Assembly: GCF_011305995.1 (NCBI RefSeq)
Contig: NZ_CP049910.1
Span: forward strand, 620,001 to 684,000
Length of the DNA stretch: 64,000 nucleotides
DNA from: Diaphorobacter sp. HDW4A
GTDB taxonomy: Bacteria > Pseudomonadota > Gammaproteobacteria > Burkholderiales > Burkholderiaceae_C
Direction: 5' to 3'
In this document: piece after piece, positions 44,432-51,998 of the stretch
Layout: every line of letters starts with the position of its first letter
Numbering within the stretch: position 1 is the first letter of the stretch
The notes under the pieces: generated by a model
Told to the model about the DNA's origin: nothing
Seen by the model: the letters and a program-made list of their open reading frames with translations, nothing else
The model's database searches: none
Made by a program: the position numbers and the translations under genes

Positions 44432-45271
44432 ATGGAACATCGAATTGATCCCCGACTGTTGGAGCGCCGGGTGCGTTGCCATCTGGTCGGGGTGGGGGGC
44501 AATGGCGCGCAGATGGCGACATGCCTTGCCCGGCTGGACATTGCGATGCGCGCCCTCGGCCACCCGTACGGGCTGCATGTGCAGGCCTTCGACGCCGACC
44601 GGGTGAGCGAGGCGAATGTCGGGCGGCAGTTGTACAGCGCCGCCGACCTCGGCCGATACAAGGCGCTGGTGACGGTGCATCGGCTCAACCAGTTCTACGG
44701 CCTCGACTGGGACGCCTACCCGATGCGCTACGAGGACTACGTGGAGGGGCACCGGATTTCAGGTGGCGCTGACATCCTGATCAGTTGCGTGGATAGCCGC
44801 GTGGCACGCCGCAACCTGCATCAGTTCCTGTTCCGCGATCACGTTCCGTGTCGCTACTGGCTCGACCTGGGCAACACGGAAACCACTGCCCAAGTGGTGC
44901 TGGGCCAGCCGGACAACCACGCTGTGCTGCGCAACGCGGGCGATGCCCCGAGACTGCCGTGCGTCACCGAGCTTTTCCCGGAACTGCTCGACGAGACGGT
45001 CGTGGAGGACAACCAGCCATCTTGCTCCGTTCGCATGTCGCTGGCCTCGCAGGGGCTGTTCGTCAATGACGTGGCCGTGCGCTTCGGTGCGCTGCTGCTC
45101 TACGAACTTTTCTCCCGTGGCGGACTGGGCCAGCACGGCGTGGTCATCAACCTCGACAGCAAGCGAACCGGCCCCATCGAGGTCGATCCTCGAACCTGGG
45201 CGCGCTTCGGATTCCGGCATTCTCAAGACGATGCCCACGCAGAGCCTGCAGCCGAGGAGGCCATGGTATGA
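44432..45271 (+). CDS. PRTRC-system ThiF-family (E1-like) protein
   Basis: A 279-residue Rossmann protein: nucleotide motif GVGGNG (residues 20-25), FDADRVSEANVGRQLY (the conserved Asp and the R...RQ adenylation motif), ISCVDSRVAR, and a conserved Cys region (NQPSCSVRMSLASQG). It should adenylate the C-terminal glycine of a ubiquitin-like partner with ATP, presumably PRTRC C. ATG 44432 has ggagg 7 bases upstream; it ends with a 4-bp overlap to a 66-residue gene. This is the last named member of the cassette. Confidence 0.88.
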   Translation: MEHRIDPRLLERRVRCHLVGVGGNGAQMATCLARLDIAMRALGHPYGLHVQAFDADRVSEANVGRQLYSAADLGRYKALVTVHRLNQFYGLDWDAYPMRYEDYVEGHRISGGADILISCVDSRVARRNLHQFLFRDHVPCRYWLDLGNTETTAQVVLGQPDNHAVLRNAGDAPRLPCVTELFPELLDETVVEDNQPSCSVRMSLASQGLFVNDVAVRFGALLLYELFSRGGLGQHGVVINLDSKRTGPIEVDPRTWARFGFRHSQDDAHAEPAAEEAMV

Positions 45272-45468
45272 AGGATTGGAACGTGTGGGTCAGCCGTGAA
45301 GGGTGCGGTGTGGTGATCGGCACGGTGTCCGAGGAAAACGAGTCGCTGGCCCGATGCGCGGCGCTTTCTCGCTACGCGGTTGCCGAAGAAGAACTCGCTT
45401 CGGGGGCGGTGCCATCCATGAGATGCGCCATCCTGCCCGACGAGGATTTCGGGGTGTCTCCGGCGTAG
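45268..45468 (+). CDS. Small hypothetical protein, end of PRTRC operon
   Basis: 66 residues overlapping the ThiF stop by 4 bp (MKDWNVWVSREGCGVVIG), with two further Cys. Its coupled position suggests a cassette-related role, but no family is recognised. Confidence 0.6.
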   Translation: MKDWNVWVSREGCGVVIGTVSEENESLARCAALSRYAVAEEELASGAVPSMRCAILPDEDFGVSPA

Positions 45469-45575
45469 TCCGGGGCGCATCGGGGCAAGGGCTGATCCTC
45501 CGATAGACTTGGGACAACCCCGGACGCGGCTTTGCCGACCCGGCGTCAGACGGACAAGCTGCAACGAAAGCGCTC

Positions 45576-45926
45576 ATGGCACGCAAACGCACCCTGCAAG
45601 AGATCGACCGGGAAATCGCCAAGCTGAATCAGGAGGCGGATGCCATCCGCGCATCCGAGAAAGCAGAAGTGGCGGCCAAGATGAAGGACGCCATTGCCTA
45701 CTATGGCTTCACGGCCGCCGACCTCGGTCTGGCTCGCGGCGGCAAGAAGGAGGCGAAGGCCAGCACCAAGGCCAAGCCGAAAGCGGGCAGGGGTGCTGGC
45801 AGCGCCCCGGCACGCATCAAGTACAAGGATGATGCGGGCAACGCATGGTCGGGGTTTGGCCGCAAGCCCAAATGGTTCGTCGAGGCGCTGGCCAGCGGCA
45901 AGACGGCCGAGCAACTGCTCGCCTAG
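45576..45926 (+). CDS. H-NS-family nucleoid protein
   Basis: A 116-residue protein. An N-terminal dimerisation helix (LQEIDREIAKLNQEADAIRA), a Lys/Ala/Gly linker and the C-terminal DNA-binding motif YKDDAGNAWSGFGRKPKWFVE form a typical H-NS-like xenogeneic silencer of the betaproteobacterial type. Mobile elements often carry such 'stealth' H-NS to limit the fitness cost of their AT-rich DNA and host regulation. It lies between the PRTRC cassette and an unknown small gene. Confidence 0.88.
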   Translation: MARKRTLQEIDREIAKLNQEADAIRASEKAEVAAKMKDAIAYYGFTAADLGLARGGKKEAKASTKAKPKAGRGAGSAPARIKYKDDAGNAWSGFGRKPKWFVEALASGKTAEQLLA

Positions 45927-46126
45927 CCCCAGATGGATGGCAGCCCTGGCCGTGGCTGCGATTCATGACGTTTCATTCATCGCACCTTCGAGCGTATGCT
46001 GGCGCAAACCCGCCTCATTTCCGCTCGAAGAATCACACGCATGGATCATCTGAATGACTGGCCCAAGACGGCCATCTGGCCGTCTCCGACGGGCGCGGGA
46101 GCGCCTGAACTTCAATGGGTGACCCG

Positions 46127-46342
46127 ATGAGCGAGGATCATCCCATCATCAAGCAGTTCGAGGCGCAGGCCGAAGTGCTGGACATCACCGGCAGTGCCGA
46201 AGCCATTGACGAGGCCATCGTTCAACTGGCCACCTGGATGGACGGCCTCGAACTCTCCGATGACGACGCGGCCTTGCTGTGCCGCATCGGGTCCATCCTT
46301 TACCGGGAAGGACTGCGCCGGCGCATGGACAAGGCCGGGTGA
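46127..46342 (+). CDS. Small hypothetical protein
   Basis: 71 residues from ATG 46127 (MSEDHPIIKQFEAQAEVL), mostly helical and acidic. It converges with the recombinase gene. Unknown family. Confidence 0.55.
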   Translation: MSEDHPIIKQFEAQAEVLDITGSAEAIDEAIVQLATWMDGLELSDDDAALLCRIGSILYREGLRRRMDKAG

Positions 46343-46411
46343 TCCTTGCGGAATGTGGGAACGGGGCCGCAATGCCCCCGTTCTCTTTGGCGCAGCGCGC
46401 ACCCCTACGGT

Positions 46412-47614
46412 TCAGCGCTCCTCGGGCATCTCTTCATCGCCCGGCGTACTCGGCTTCGCGTCTGGCGGCTGGGCCTTCTGCGCCGCTTGCCGCGCCAGCA
46501 GTCCCCCTAAGTAAGCTCCCGAGGCGCGGGGGCGATTGTGGCCAGCCAAGCGGGCAGCCGAAAGCCTGGCTTGCGCATCCACATCCGGGGGCACGTCCGT
46601 TCTGCCGCGCACCGGGGGTGCAACCCCGGCCTTCGCGCTGTAGTGGTCGATCAATGCTTCATGCCGCAGACCGTGCGACGTGGCGCCCAGCCCTTCCTTG
46701 GTGAGCTGAAAGCGTCCCATCACGTAGTCGAAGCGCCGCAGGTTGCGATCCAGGCTGCGGCGGGGATCGCCCATGTGTGCGTCGTCATCCGTGGCCAGCG
46801 CCTGGGCGAAACGCAGCGCCGCCATGCGCTGCGCTGAATCCAGCGGGACGAAGCGCAGCCGCCCCCCTTTCGCGCCTTCCTTGATCCGCACGTAGCTGTC
46901 GGCCTGTCGTTCTTCGGACGGCAGCCCCGTGGCCTCGAACGGCACCACGCAGCGATGCGGTCGGAACATGACCGATTCCTTCCTCCGCAGGCCAAAGGCG
47001 CGCATCAGCTTGAGCGACGCTCCGATGTAGCGGTCGTAGAGGCACACCTCTTCGATCACCGCGTCGATGTCGATGCCGGCCGCCGTCCAGCTCTTGTCGC
47101 GCTCGGCGTTTTCGTGGCGCTGGTATTCGGCGGGCGTCAGGCCGTAGTGATCCGGCTTGCGGATGAAGCCCGGCTTGCCCAACCACATCGCCAGTCCCCG
47201 CAGGAAACTCAGGTAGGTCTGGATCGTGGCCGGCGCCAGCCGCTCTTTCTGCCAGACGGCGACCATGGCCCGGATGTGGCGATCCCCCAGGTTGCGCGGG
47301 TCGGGCACCATCTTGAAACCGGCCTTCTGGTGCAGGTCGCGGAAGAAGCGCCGCAGGAAGTCGGCGCGCTCCTGCCGGGTCTTGTGCGAGACGGTCTTCT
47401 CCCGTGCGGTGTGCTGGGCGTTGTACAGGGTGATCAGCAGGTCAAGCACACGCATGGGATCGGCGTGGCCGGGCCGCAGCCGTTCAAGGGCTTGCTCCGG
47501 CGACAGGGTGGCGCGCTCCTGGTCGCGGCGCGGCTGGTGATGGTGGGCGTCACGCCACGCGCCCAGGGAACCCTGGACACGGCGGGGGGCGTGTTGTGTG
47601 TTGAATCTGGACAT
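46412..47614 (-). CDS. Second tyrosine recombinase (integrase-domain protein)
   Basis: A 400-residue protein from ATG 47614 (MSRFNTQHAPRR) with cggaga 7 bases upstream. A SAM-like N-terminal DNA-binding part (TIQTYLSFLRGLAMWLG) is followed by a catalytic domain with MRAFGLRRKES (first Arg), SHGLRHEALIDHY (H-x-x-R) and LAGHNRPRASGAYLG (second His and likely nucleophile Tyr). It resembles plasmid/ICE integrase-like proteins rather than the P4 integrase at the element end. It may resolve dimers or act at another site. It lies between the H-NS region and the ParM-like operon. Confidence 0.8.
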   Translation of the reverse strand: MSRFNTQHAPRRVQGSLGAWRDAHHHQPRRDQERATLSPEQALERLRPGHADPMRVLDLLITLYNAQHTAREKTVSHKTRQERADFLRRFFRDLHQKAGFKMVPDPRNLGDRHIRAMVAVWQKERLAPATIQTYLSFLRGLAMWLGKPGFIRKPDHYGLTPAEYQRHENAERDKSWTAAGIDIDAVIEEVCLYDRYIGASLKLMRAFGLRRKESVMFRPHRCVVPFEATGLPSEERQADSYVRIKEGAKGGRLRFVPLDSAQRMAALRFAQALATDDDAHMGDPRRSLDRNLRRFDYVMGRFQLTKEGLGATSHGLRHEALIDHYSAKAGVAPPVRGRTDVPPDVDAQARLSAARLAGHNRPRASGAYLGGLLARQAAQKAQPPDAKPSTPGDEEMPEER

Positions 47615-48819
47615 GGCAAATCTCCGACAGCAGTGCCGTGAGCCGTCCCGGCGGCGCACAGCGGGAATGGGGTGGAATCCATCGGTTCATCGCCTCGCGG
47701 ATTCCGATGCGCGGGCGATGCGTGGTCAGGTGTTTCAGCAAGGCGTGCGACCACGAGCGCGCCATGCCTACCCAGGGGTTTGCCGGTGAGGCGCGGGATG
47801 CGCGTCAGCCGACTCGGTCGTTCTTAAAAATGAACACGGTGATCCGTCTCGCTTTCGCATTTCTGCGTTCGTCGAGAGTTGGGATGCCGTCCCGCCTCAT
47901 GGGCCGGGAACAACATCGGCGCCAAGGTCTGGCCTTGCGCGCCATGGGGGATCAATCCTCTGAATGCGTAGCGTCATCCCCCTGCATGGGTCCGCCCCTT
48001 GACCGAAAGTCCAGGGCAGTGCGAGGTTCACGAGCGAGGGGCACATGGGGAGCCCAACAAGGGGCCAACACAGCCATGTGCTGCGCGAAGTGCGCGTGCT
48101 CGAAGGGATGACGGGAACAGCGGCGCGGCATCAGGTGCCGGCCGGGGAACTGCTCGAACGCAGGACTCGTTCTCGGGGAACGTCTGGCAGATGACTGCCA
48201 GCAATGCACTGCGCTGCTCTACGGGGGAAACACTTCGGGCATGGGCTCAAGGGGCCATGCCGAGCCCGATTCATGGATCGGGACTTGAAGAGGCGGGTAA
48301 CGACCGCAACGCCTTTCGCTCCGCGATGGAGCAGGCCAGGAGGCCTCGGGAGACTGTAGTTCACACCCAGGCCGCGATCGGGTCAATGACGAGCAGGGCC
48401 GCGCCACCCACTTGACGCCAGAACGGCGGCGTTTGCGGGTGGCCCTTGAAATTGCAACGCGAGGGGCGCTTATTTTTGGAAAGCCCTCCGGAATGGCCCG
48501 CCGCCTGGGGTTGACATTGCTCTTGCCTGCCTCTGGTTTTGATCGTGAGGGTTTCGATGCCCATTGACCCCTGGGAGCGCCCTCGGCGCTGAAAGCGTGG
48601 TCTTGACGACGTCCGATCCAGTGAGACCGTAGTCCGACACGGAAGACGCGGGGCGGCGTGGTCGGAGGTACTCGACCTGCACACGGCCTCGGCTCGTATC
48701 GGCTGGGAACACAGTCCGAGCTGATTGCGAGAACGAGGCTTTCCCCAGCGATTTCCGTGTGGAACGGTCGCATCGACAAACCGATGCTGACCCCTCTCGA
48801 ACCCATACAGGAGTCATTC
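47615..48819. other. 1.2-kb intergenic region without a supported gene
   Basis: No convincing coding sequence; open frames here are compositionally odd with no family resemblance. It carries a 21-bp dispersed repeat (48293-48313) and a stable stem near 48,402-48,442 (GCCACCC with GGGTGGC). It separates the minus-strand recombinase from the plus-strand ParM-like operon and may hold their promoters, a centromere-like site for the ParB or ParM systems, or a degraded gene. Confidence 0.45.
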
Positions 48820-49848
48820 ATGGACTTTGTCGTCAGAGCCGTCGACGTCGGCTTCGGAAACACCAAGTACGTCATCAGCGCGTCCGGCAGCGAAATTCGC
48901 TGCGCCAGCTTCCCGTCAGTCGCCTATCCAAGCATGCGGGAACCGTCCGCCCAGCCCGGCTACGAGCGACGCAAGACGGTGGCCATCCCGATCAACGGTC
49001 TCTTCTACGAGGTCGGTCCAGAGGTCGAGCTGGCGGCGGATACCTTCCGCGCGACCCAGATGCACGACCGCTACACCGAGACGCCCGAGTACATGGCGCT
49101 GCTGCGCGGCGCGCTGGCCCTGATGAAGCAGCCGTCGATCGACCTGCTGGTCGTGGGGCTGCCCGTGGCGGCACTCACTACGAAGAAGACCGCACTCGAG
49201 AAGGCCGTGACCGGAACCCACGACATCGGAAACGGCAAGACCGTGGTGGTTCGCAAGGCCTTGGCCATCGCCCAGCCCCAAGGCGCCCTGGTGGACTTCG
49301 CCGTCCAACATGGCAAGGGCGCCACCATCGAGCGGGAGCAGAGCCTGATCCTCGATCCGGGCTCCCGGACCTTCGATTGGCTGGTGGCCAGGGGCATGCG
49401 CCTGGTGCAGGCCAAGAGCCATTCGGTGAACCGGGGCGTCTTCGACATCCTGCAGGCTATTGCGGCCGAGATCGGGCACGACATCGGGACGCCGTACAAC
49501 GACATCGAGGCCATCGACCTGGCACTGCGCACGGGCAAGAACCCGGTGATCTACCAGAAGCCCTACGACATCTCCCGAGCCATGCCCATGGCGCATTCGA
49601 TCGCCCAGCAGGCCGTGGCGTCGATGATGCGCTGGATCGACGCGAGCTACAGCTTCCAGAACATCATCCTGGTGGGTGGGGGCGCATACCTGTTCAAGAA
49701 GGCGGTGAAGGAGGCTTTCCCCAAGCACAAGATCCTGGAGGTCAAGGATCCCTTGCATGCCAACGTCCGCGGTTTCCAGATCGCCGGCATGAACCACGCG
49801 CCCAAGCTCCTGGGAGCACCGGTGGTCGCGGTGCAGGGAGGTGCGTGA
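48820..49848 (+). CDS. PRTRC-system protein D / ParM-StbA-like actin
   Basis: A 342-residue actin-fold ATPase: phosphate-1 VDVGFGNTKY (residues 8-17), phosphate-2 ILDPGSRTFDWLV and adenosine motif ILVGGGAYLF. It matches the PRTRC D / StbA family, filament-forming segregation proteins. ATG 48820 has aggag 7 bases upstream. In most PRTRC descriptions D may lie outside the main cassette, as here (3.5 kb away). It heads a five-gene operon with overlaps. Likely substrate: element DNA segregation. Confidence 0.87.
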   Translation: MDFVVRAVDVGFGNTKYVISASGSEIRCASFPSVAYPSMREPSAQPGYERRKTVAIPINGLFYEVGPEVELAADTFRATQMHDRYTETPEYMALLRGALALMKQPSIDLLVVGLPVAALTTKKTALEKAVTGTHDIGNGKTVVVRKALAIAQPQGALVDFAVQHGKGATIEREQSLILDPGSRTFDWLVARGMRLVQAKSHSVNRGVFDILQAIAAEIGHDIGTPYNDIEAIDLALRTGKNPVIYQKPYDISRAMPMAHSIAQQAVASMMRWIDASYSFQNIILVGGGAYLFKKAVKEAFPKHKILEVKDPLHANVRGFQIAGMNHAPKLLGAPVVAVQGGA

Positions 49849-50150
49849 TGAACGACACCGTGTCCCCGAAGCTGGAAACGATCCGGATGCTATTCGAGCT
49901 GGATCGGGAGGATGACCCGCGGCTCTACGACGACCTGATCCGCTTCAAGAAGGGTACCAAGCGCATCAACCGCTTGCGTCTCCTGGCGCACGAGGCCGTG
50001 CTTGGGCAGTTCAGCCAAGCCGCAAATGGGGCGGGCGGCCCGGCGGTGCCCGTGCCGCCCGCTGCGGGGGTTGCAGTCAGTGGCGTGTCCGCAGCGGCTT
50101 TCGAGATGCCTGCGGCCGCTGACGTCTTTGCCGCGCCCCTCGAGAACTAG
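49848..50150 (+). CDS. Small adaptor-like protein of the actin operon
   Basis: 100 residues; its ATG shares one base with the actin stop. The N-terminal ~60 residues are charged and helical (LETIRMLFELDREDDPRLYD, then KKGTKRINRLRLL) and the tail is Pro/Ala-rich. By position it could be the ParR/StbB-like partner that couples the filament to DNA, but no ribbon-helix-helix is obvious. Confidence 0.6.
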   Translation: MNDTVSPKLETIRMLFELDREDDPRLYDDLIRFKKGTKRINRLRLLAHEAVLGQFSQAANGAGGPAVPVPPAAGVAVSGVSAAAFEMPAAADVFAAPLEN

Positions 50151-50169
50151 CCTTGCCTGGAGAACGTCC

Positions 50170-50664
50170 ATGAATGAATCGAACTTCATGTTCATCCACG
50201 GCTGGGTGGACGATGTCACCCGGGAAGCCGATCAGGATGCGTATCGCCTTCGAGTGAGGTTGGCCAACGGGCAGGTCGCGGACTTCCTGCTCAGGAAAAT
50301 GGAGCGCCCCGTGAGACTGGGCGACGAAGTCAGCATCGTCGTTGAGCGCGATCGGCCCGGGCGGGTGCTGGTCCTCATGGATCACGCCACGGGTGAAGCA
50401 ACGAACCAGCTGCGCGAGGATGACGCTTGCCGGCCAACCGATTCGGATGCCGTCATCGTTGCGGCGACGGCCGGCGGCTTTGCCGTCACGCTGGGCTGGG
50501 CGGCGGTGCCCGCCACCTTGTCGTTTGCCGTGCTGTTCTGGCTGGTCGTGCGCTGGTGGCCTCATGTGCGCCGGCGCCGGACAGCCGCGCTGGTCGACTA
50601 CCTGGTGGATCGAGAGTACTGCCGCTGGCGATCCGGTCTCGACCGCGGAAGGGCGGCGCGATGA
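50170..50664 (+). CDS. Membrane protein with two TM segments
   Basis: A 164-residue protein. The N-terminal ~90 residues are a soluble beta-rich domain (YRLRVRLANGQVADFLLRKM); two hydrophobic segments follow (VIVAATAGGFAVTLGWAAV, and TLSFAVLFWLVVRWWP), then a basic C-terminus. It overlaps the next gene by 4 bp. Likely an inner-membrane protein with both ends in the cytoplasm. Unknown family. Confidence 0.65.
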   Translation: MNESNFMFIHGWVDDVTREADQDAYRLRVRLANGQVADFLLRKMERPVRLGDEVSIVVERDRPGRVLVLMDHATGEATNQLREDDACRPTDSDAVIVAATAGGFAVTLGWAAVPATLSFAVLFWLVVRWWPHVRRRRTAALVDYLVDREYCRWRSGLDRGRAAR

Positions 50665-51122
50665 ATCGGGGCCAGACCTCTCGAGCTCGGGGTGGACGCG
50701 CAGGGGTCAGCGCTTCCGAACTTGCGCAGATGGGCGTTTGCGAGCGGCTCGTATTGTTCGAGCACCGGTATGGTCCGCAACGCTCGGCACAGCAACTTGT
50801 CGCCATGAAACGGGGTGACCGCGAGCATCGTCGGTTCTTTCTGGAGGGACAGATCGAGCGCCGGGGACGCTGCTTCATCGCCACCCTGGTCTATGGGGCG
50901 GGGGAGGAGGTCACGACGCTTCGCTCGTTCCGGGACCGGGTGATGCGTCCCACGCGGCTCGGTCGCGCGCTCATCCTTGCCTACTACCGAACTGCCCCGG
51001 GCGTCTGCCGCTTTCTGGAATGCCATCCTCTTCTGGTGCGGGCTATGCGGGGGCTGCTCAGGCCGGTGGTCTGGATTGCCGCGAAGACCCTGGCCGATCG
51101 GGGAGGGAAGGGCGATGTTTGA
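50661..51122 (+). CDS. CFI-box protein
   Basis: A 153-residue protein with CFIATLVYGAGEEVTTLRSF at residues 71-90, then FRDRVMRPTRLGRALILAYY, the pattern of the CFA/CFI-box domain, whose biochemical role is not established. It is coupled to both neighbours: 4-bp overlap upstream, 8-bp overlap downstream. The C-terminal helix is hydrophobic and could be membrane-associated. Confidence 0.7.
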   Translation: MNRGQTSRARGGRAGVSASELAQMGVCERLVLFEHRYGPQRSAQQLVAMKRGDREHRRFFLEGQIERRGRCFIATLVYGAGEEVTTLRSFRDRVMRPTRLGRALILAYYRTAPGVCRFLECHPLLVRAMRGLLRPVVWIAAKTLADRGGKGDV

Positions 51123-51630
51123 GCGCGGTCTCGTGGCCTTGGCCCTGTCGGCATTCGTTGTCTGGCTGCTGCTGGGGTGGCGCCGACGGCGGAGCGACTG
51201 GCTACCCAGGGAGCTGCGGCGGGCCGAACTGGCCTACGCCGAGAAGCTGTTTCGTGGCGACGGCCCGACTGTTCTGACGGCCAAGGTCGATCGCGCTTAC
51301 CGACTTGAGAGCGGGGTTCTCGTGCTGGTGGAGCTGAAAACCCGTGGGGTCAACCGTCCCTACCGCTCGGACGTGATTGAGCTGTCCGCTCAGCGGGTGG
51401 CCATCATGAAGCAGACTGGCGAAGCCGTGGCCAGGCATGGCTATGTGGTTGTGCAGACCGGAGAAGGTCGCCGCACCGCGCACAAGGTGACCCTGCTGGA
51501 TGGCGCGGAGGTCGAGGCCTTGGTTGATCGTCGGAAGGCGATCCTGGAAGGAAGTGTTCAACCTCTGCGCACTTGCGCACCAAATCTGTGCCGCAAGTGT
51601 GTTTTTGCGAAGAAATGCACGGATAGCTGA
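51115..51630 (+). CDS. Membrane-anchored Cas4-like PD-(D/E)XK nuclease
   Basis: A 171-residue protein. An N-terminal TM helix (residues 2-21, LVALALSAFVVWLLLGW) precedes a RecB/Cas4-like core with Asp59, Glu73 and Lys75 (VLVELKTRG) and a motif-like Q93 helix. The C-terminus has four cysteines (154, 159, 162, 168: CAPNLCRKCVFAKKC), as in Fe-S-binding Cas4-type nucleases. No cas genes or CRISPR array are present. It closes the actin operon, an unusual association that suggests DNA processing at the membrane during element segregation or transfer. Confidence 0.72.
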   Translation: MFERGLVALALSAFVVWLLLGWRRRRSDWLPRELRRAELAYAEKLFRGDGPTVLTAKVDRAYRLESGVLVLVELKTRGVNRPYRSDVIELSAQRVAIMKQTGEAVARHGYVVVQTGEGRRTAHKVTLLDGAEVEALVDRRKAILEGSVQPLRTCAPNLCRKCVFAKKCTDS

Positions 51631-51719
51631 CCAAAAGCCAGTGAACTCATAAACACCGGATGGCCTGAGCCGTCTTAGTGGGCAGAGGAGAACGTCTTCT
51701 CAACGATGACGACAACAGG

Positions 51720-51971
51720 ATGGACACAGACATGCTTGAAATCACTCGCAAGTCTTGCGATCCGGATTTCGATGACGCGTGGCGTCTCTTTACGGCGATG
51801 CATGACAACCCGTCAAGCGCGACGGCCAGGGATCTCATCAAGTGGCTCGAGCAGTGCCCGCAGCATGTTCGGGCCTTTGATGACGTGTTGACGCTGTGGG
51901 CGCTGGCAGGAGGCGGCCTGGTCAGGCGCACCAATCCTGCCGTTTTGGAGGCACCGGTCGCGGTTCAATGA
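51720..51971 (+). CDS. Orphan FecR N-terminal (DUF4880)-like protein
   Basis: 83 residues (DAWRLFTAMHDNPSSATARD, then WLEQCPQHVRAFDDVLTLW) resemble the N-terminal cytoplasmic domain of FecR-type anti-sigma regulators. The membrane and periplasmic domains are absent, and no ECF sigma gene is adjacent. It could be a free sigma-binding fragment or a decayed regulator. It lies just before the P4 integrase in the opposite direction. Confidence 0.5.
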   Translation: MDTDMLEITRKSCDPDFDDAWRLFTAMHDNPSSATARDLIKWLEQCPQHVRAFDDVLTLWALAGGGLVRRTNPAVLEAPVAVQ

Positions 51972-51998
51972 AAGGCTACCCGTGCGCAGCCGTTGCCA

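Noticed and set aside
47638..48111. 157-codon plus-strand open frame
   Set aside because: Irregular composition, no domain, no ribosome site; treated as non-coding.
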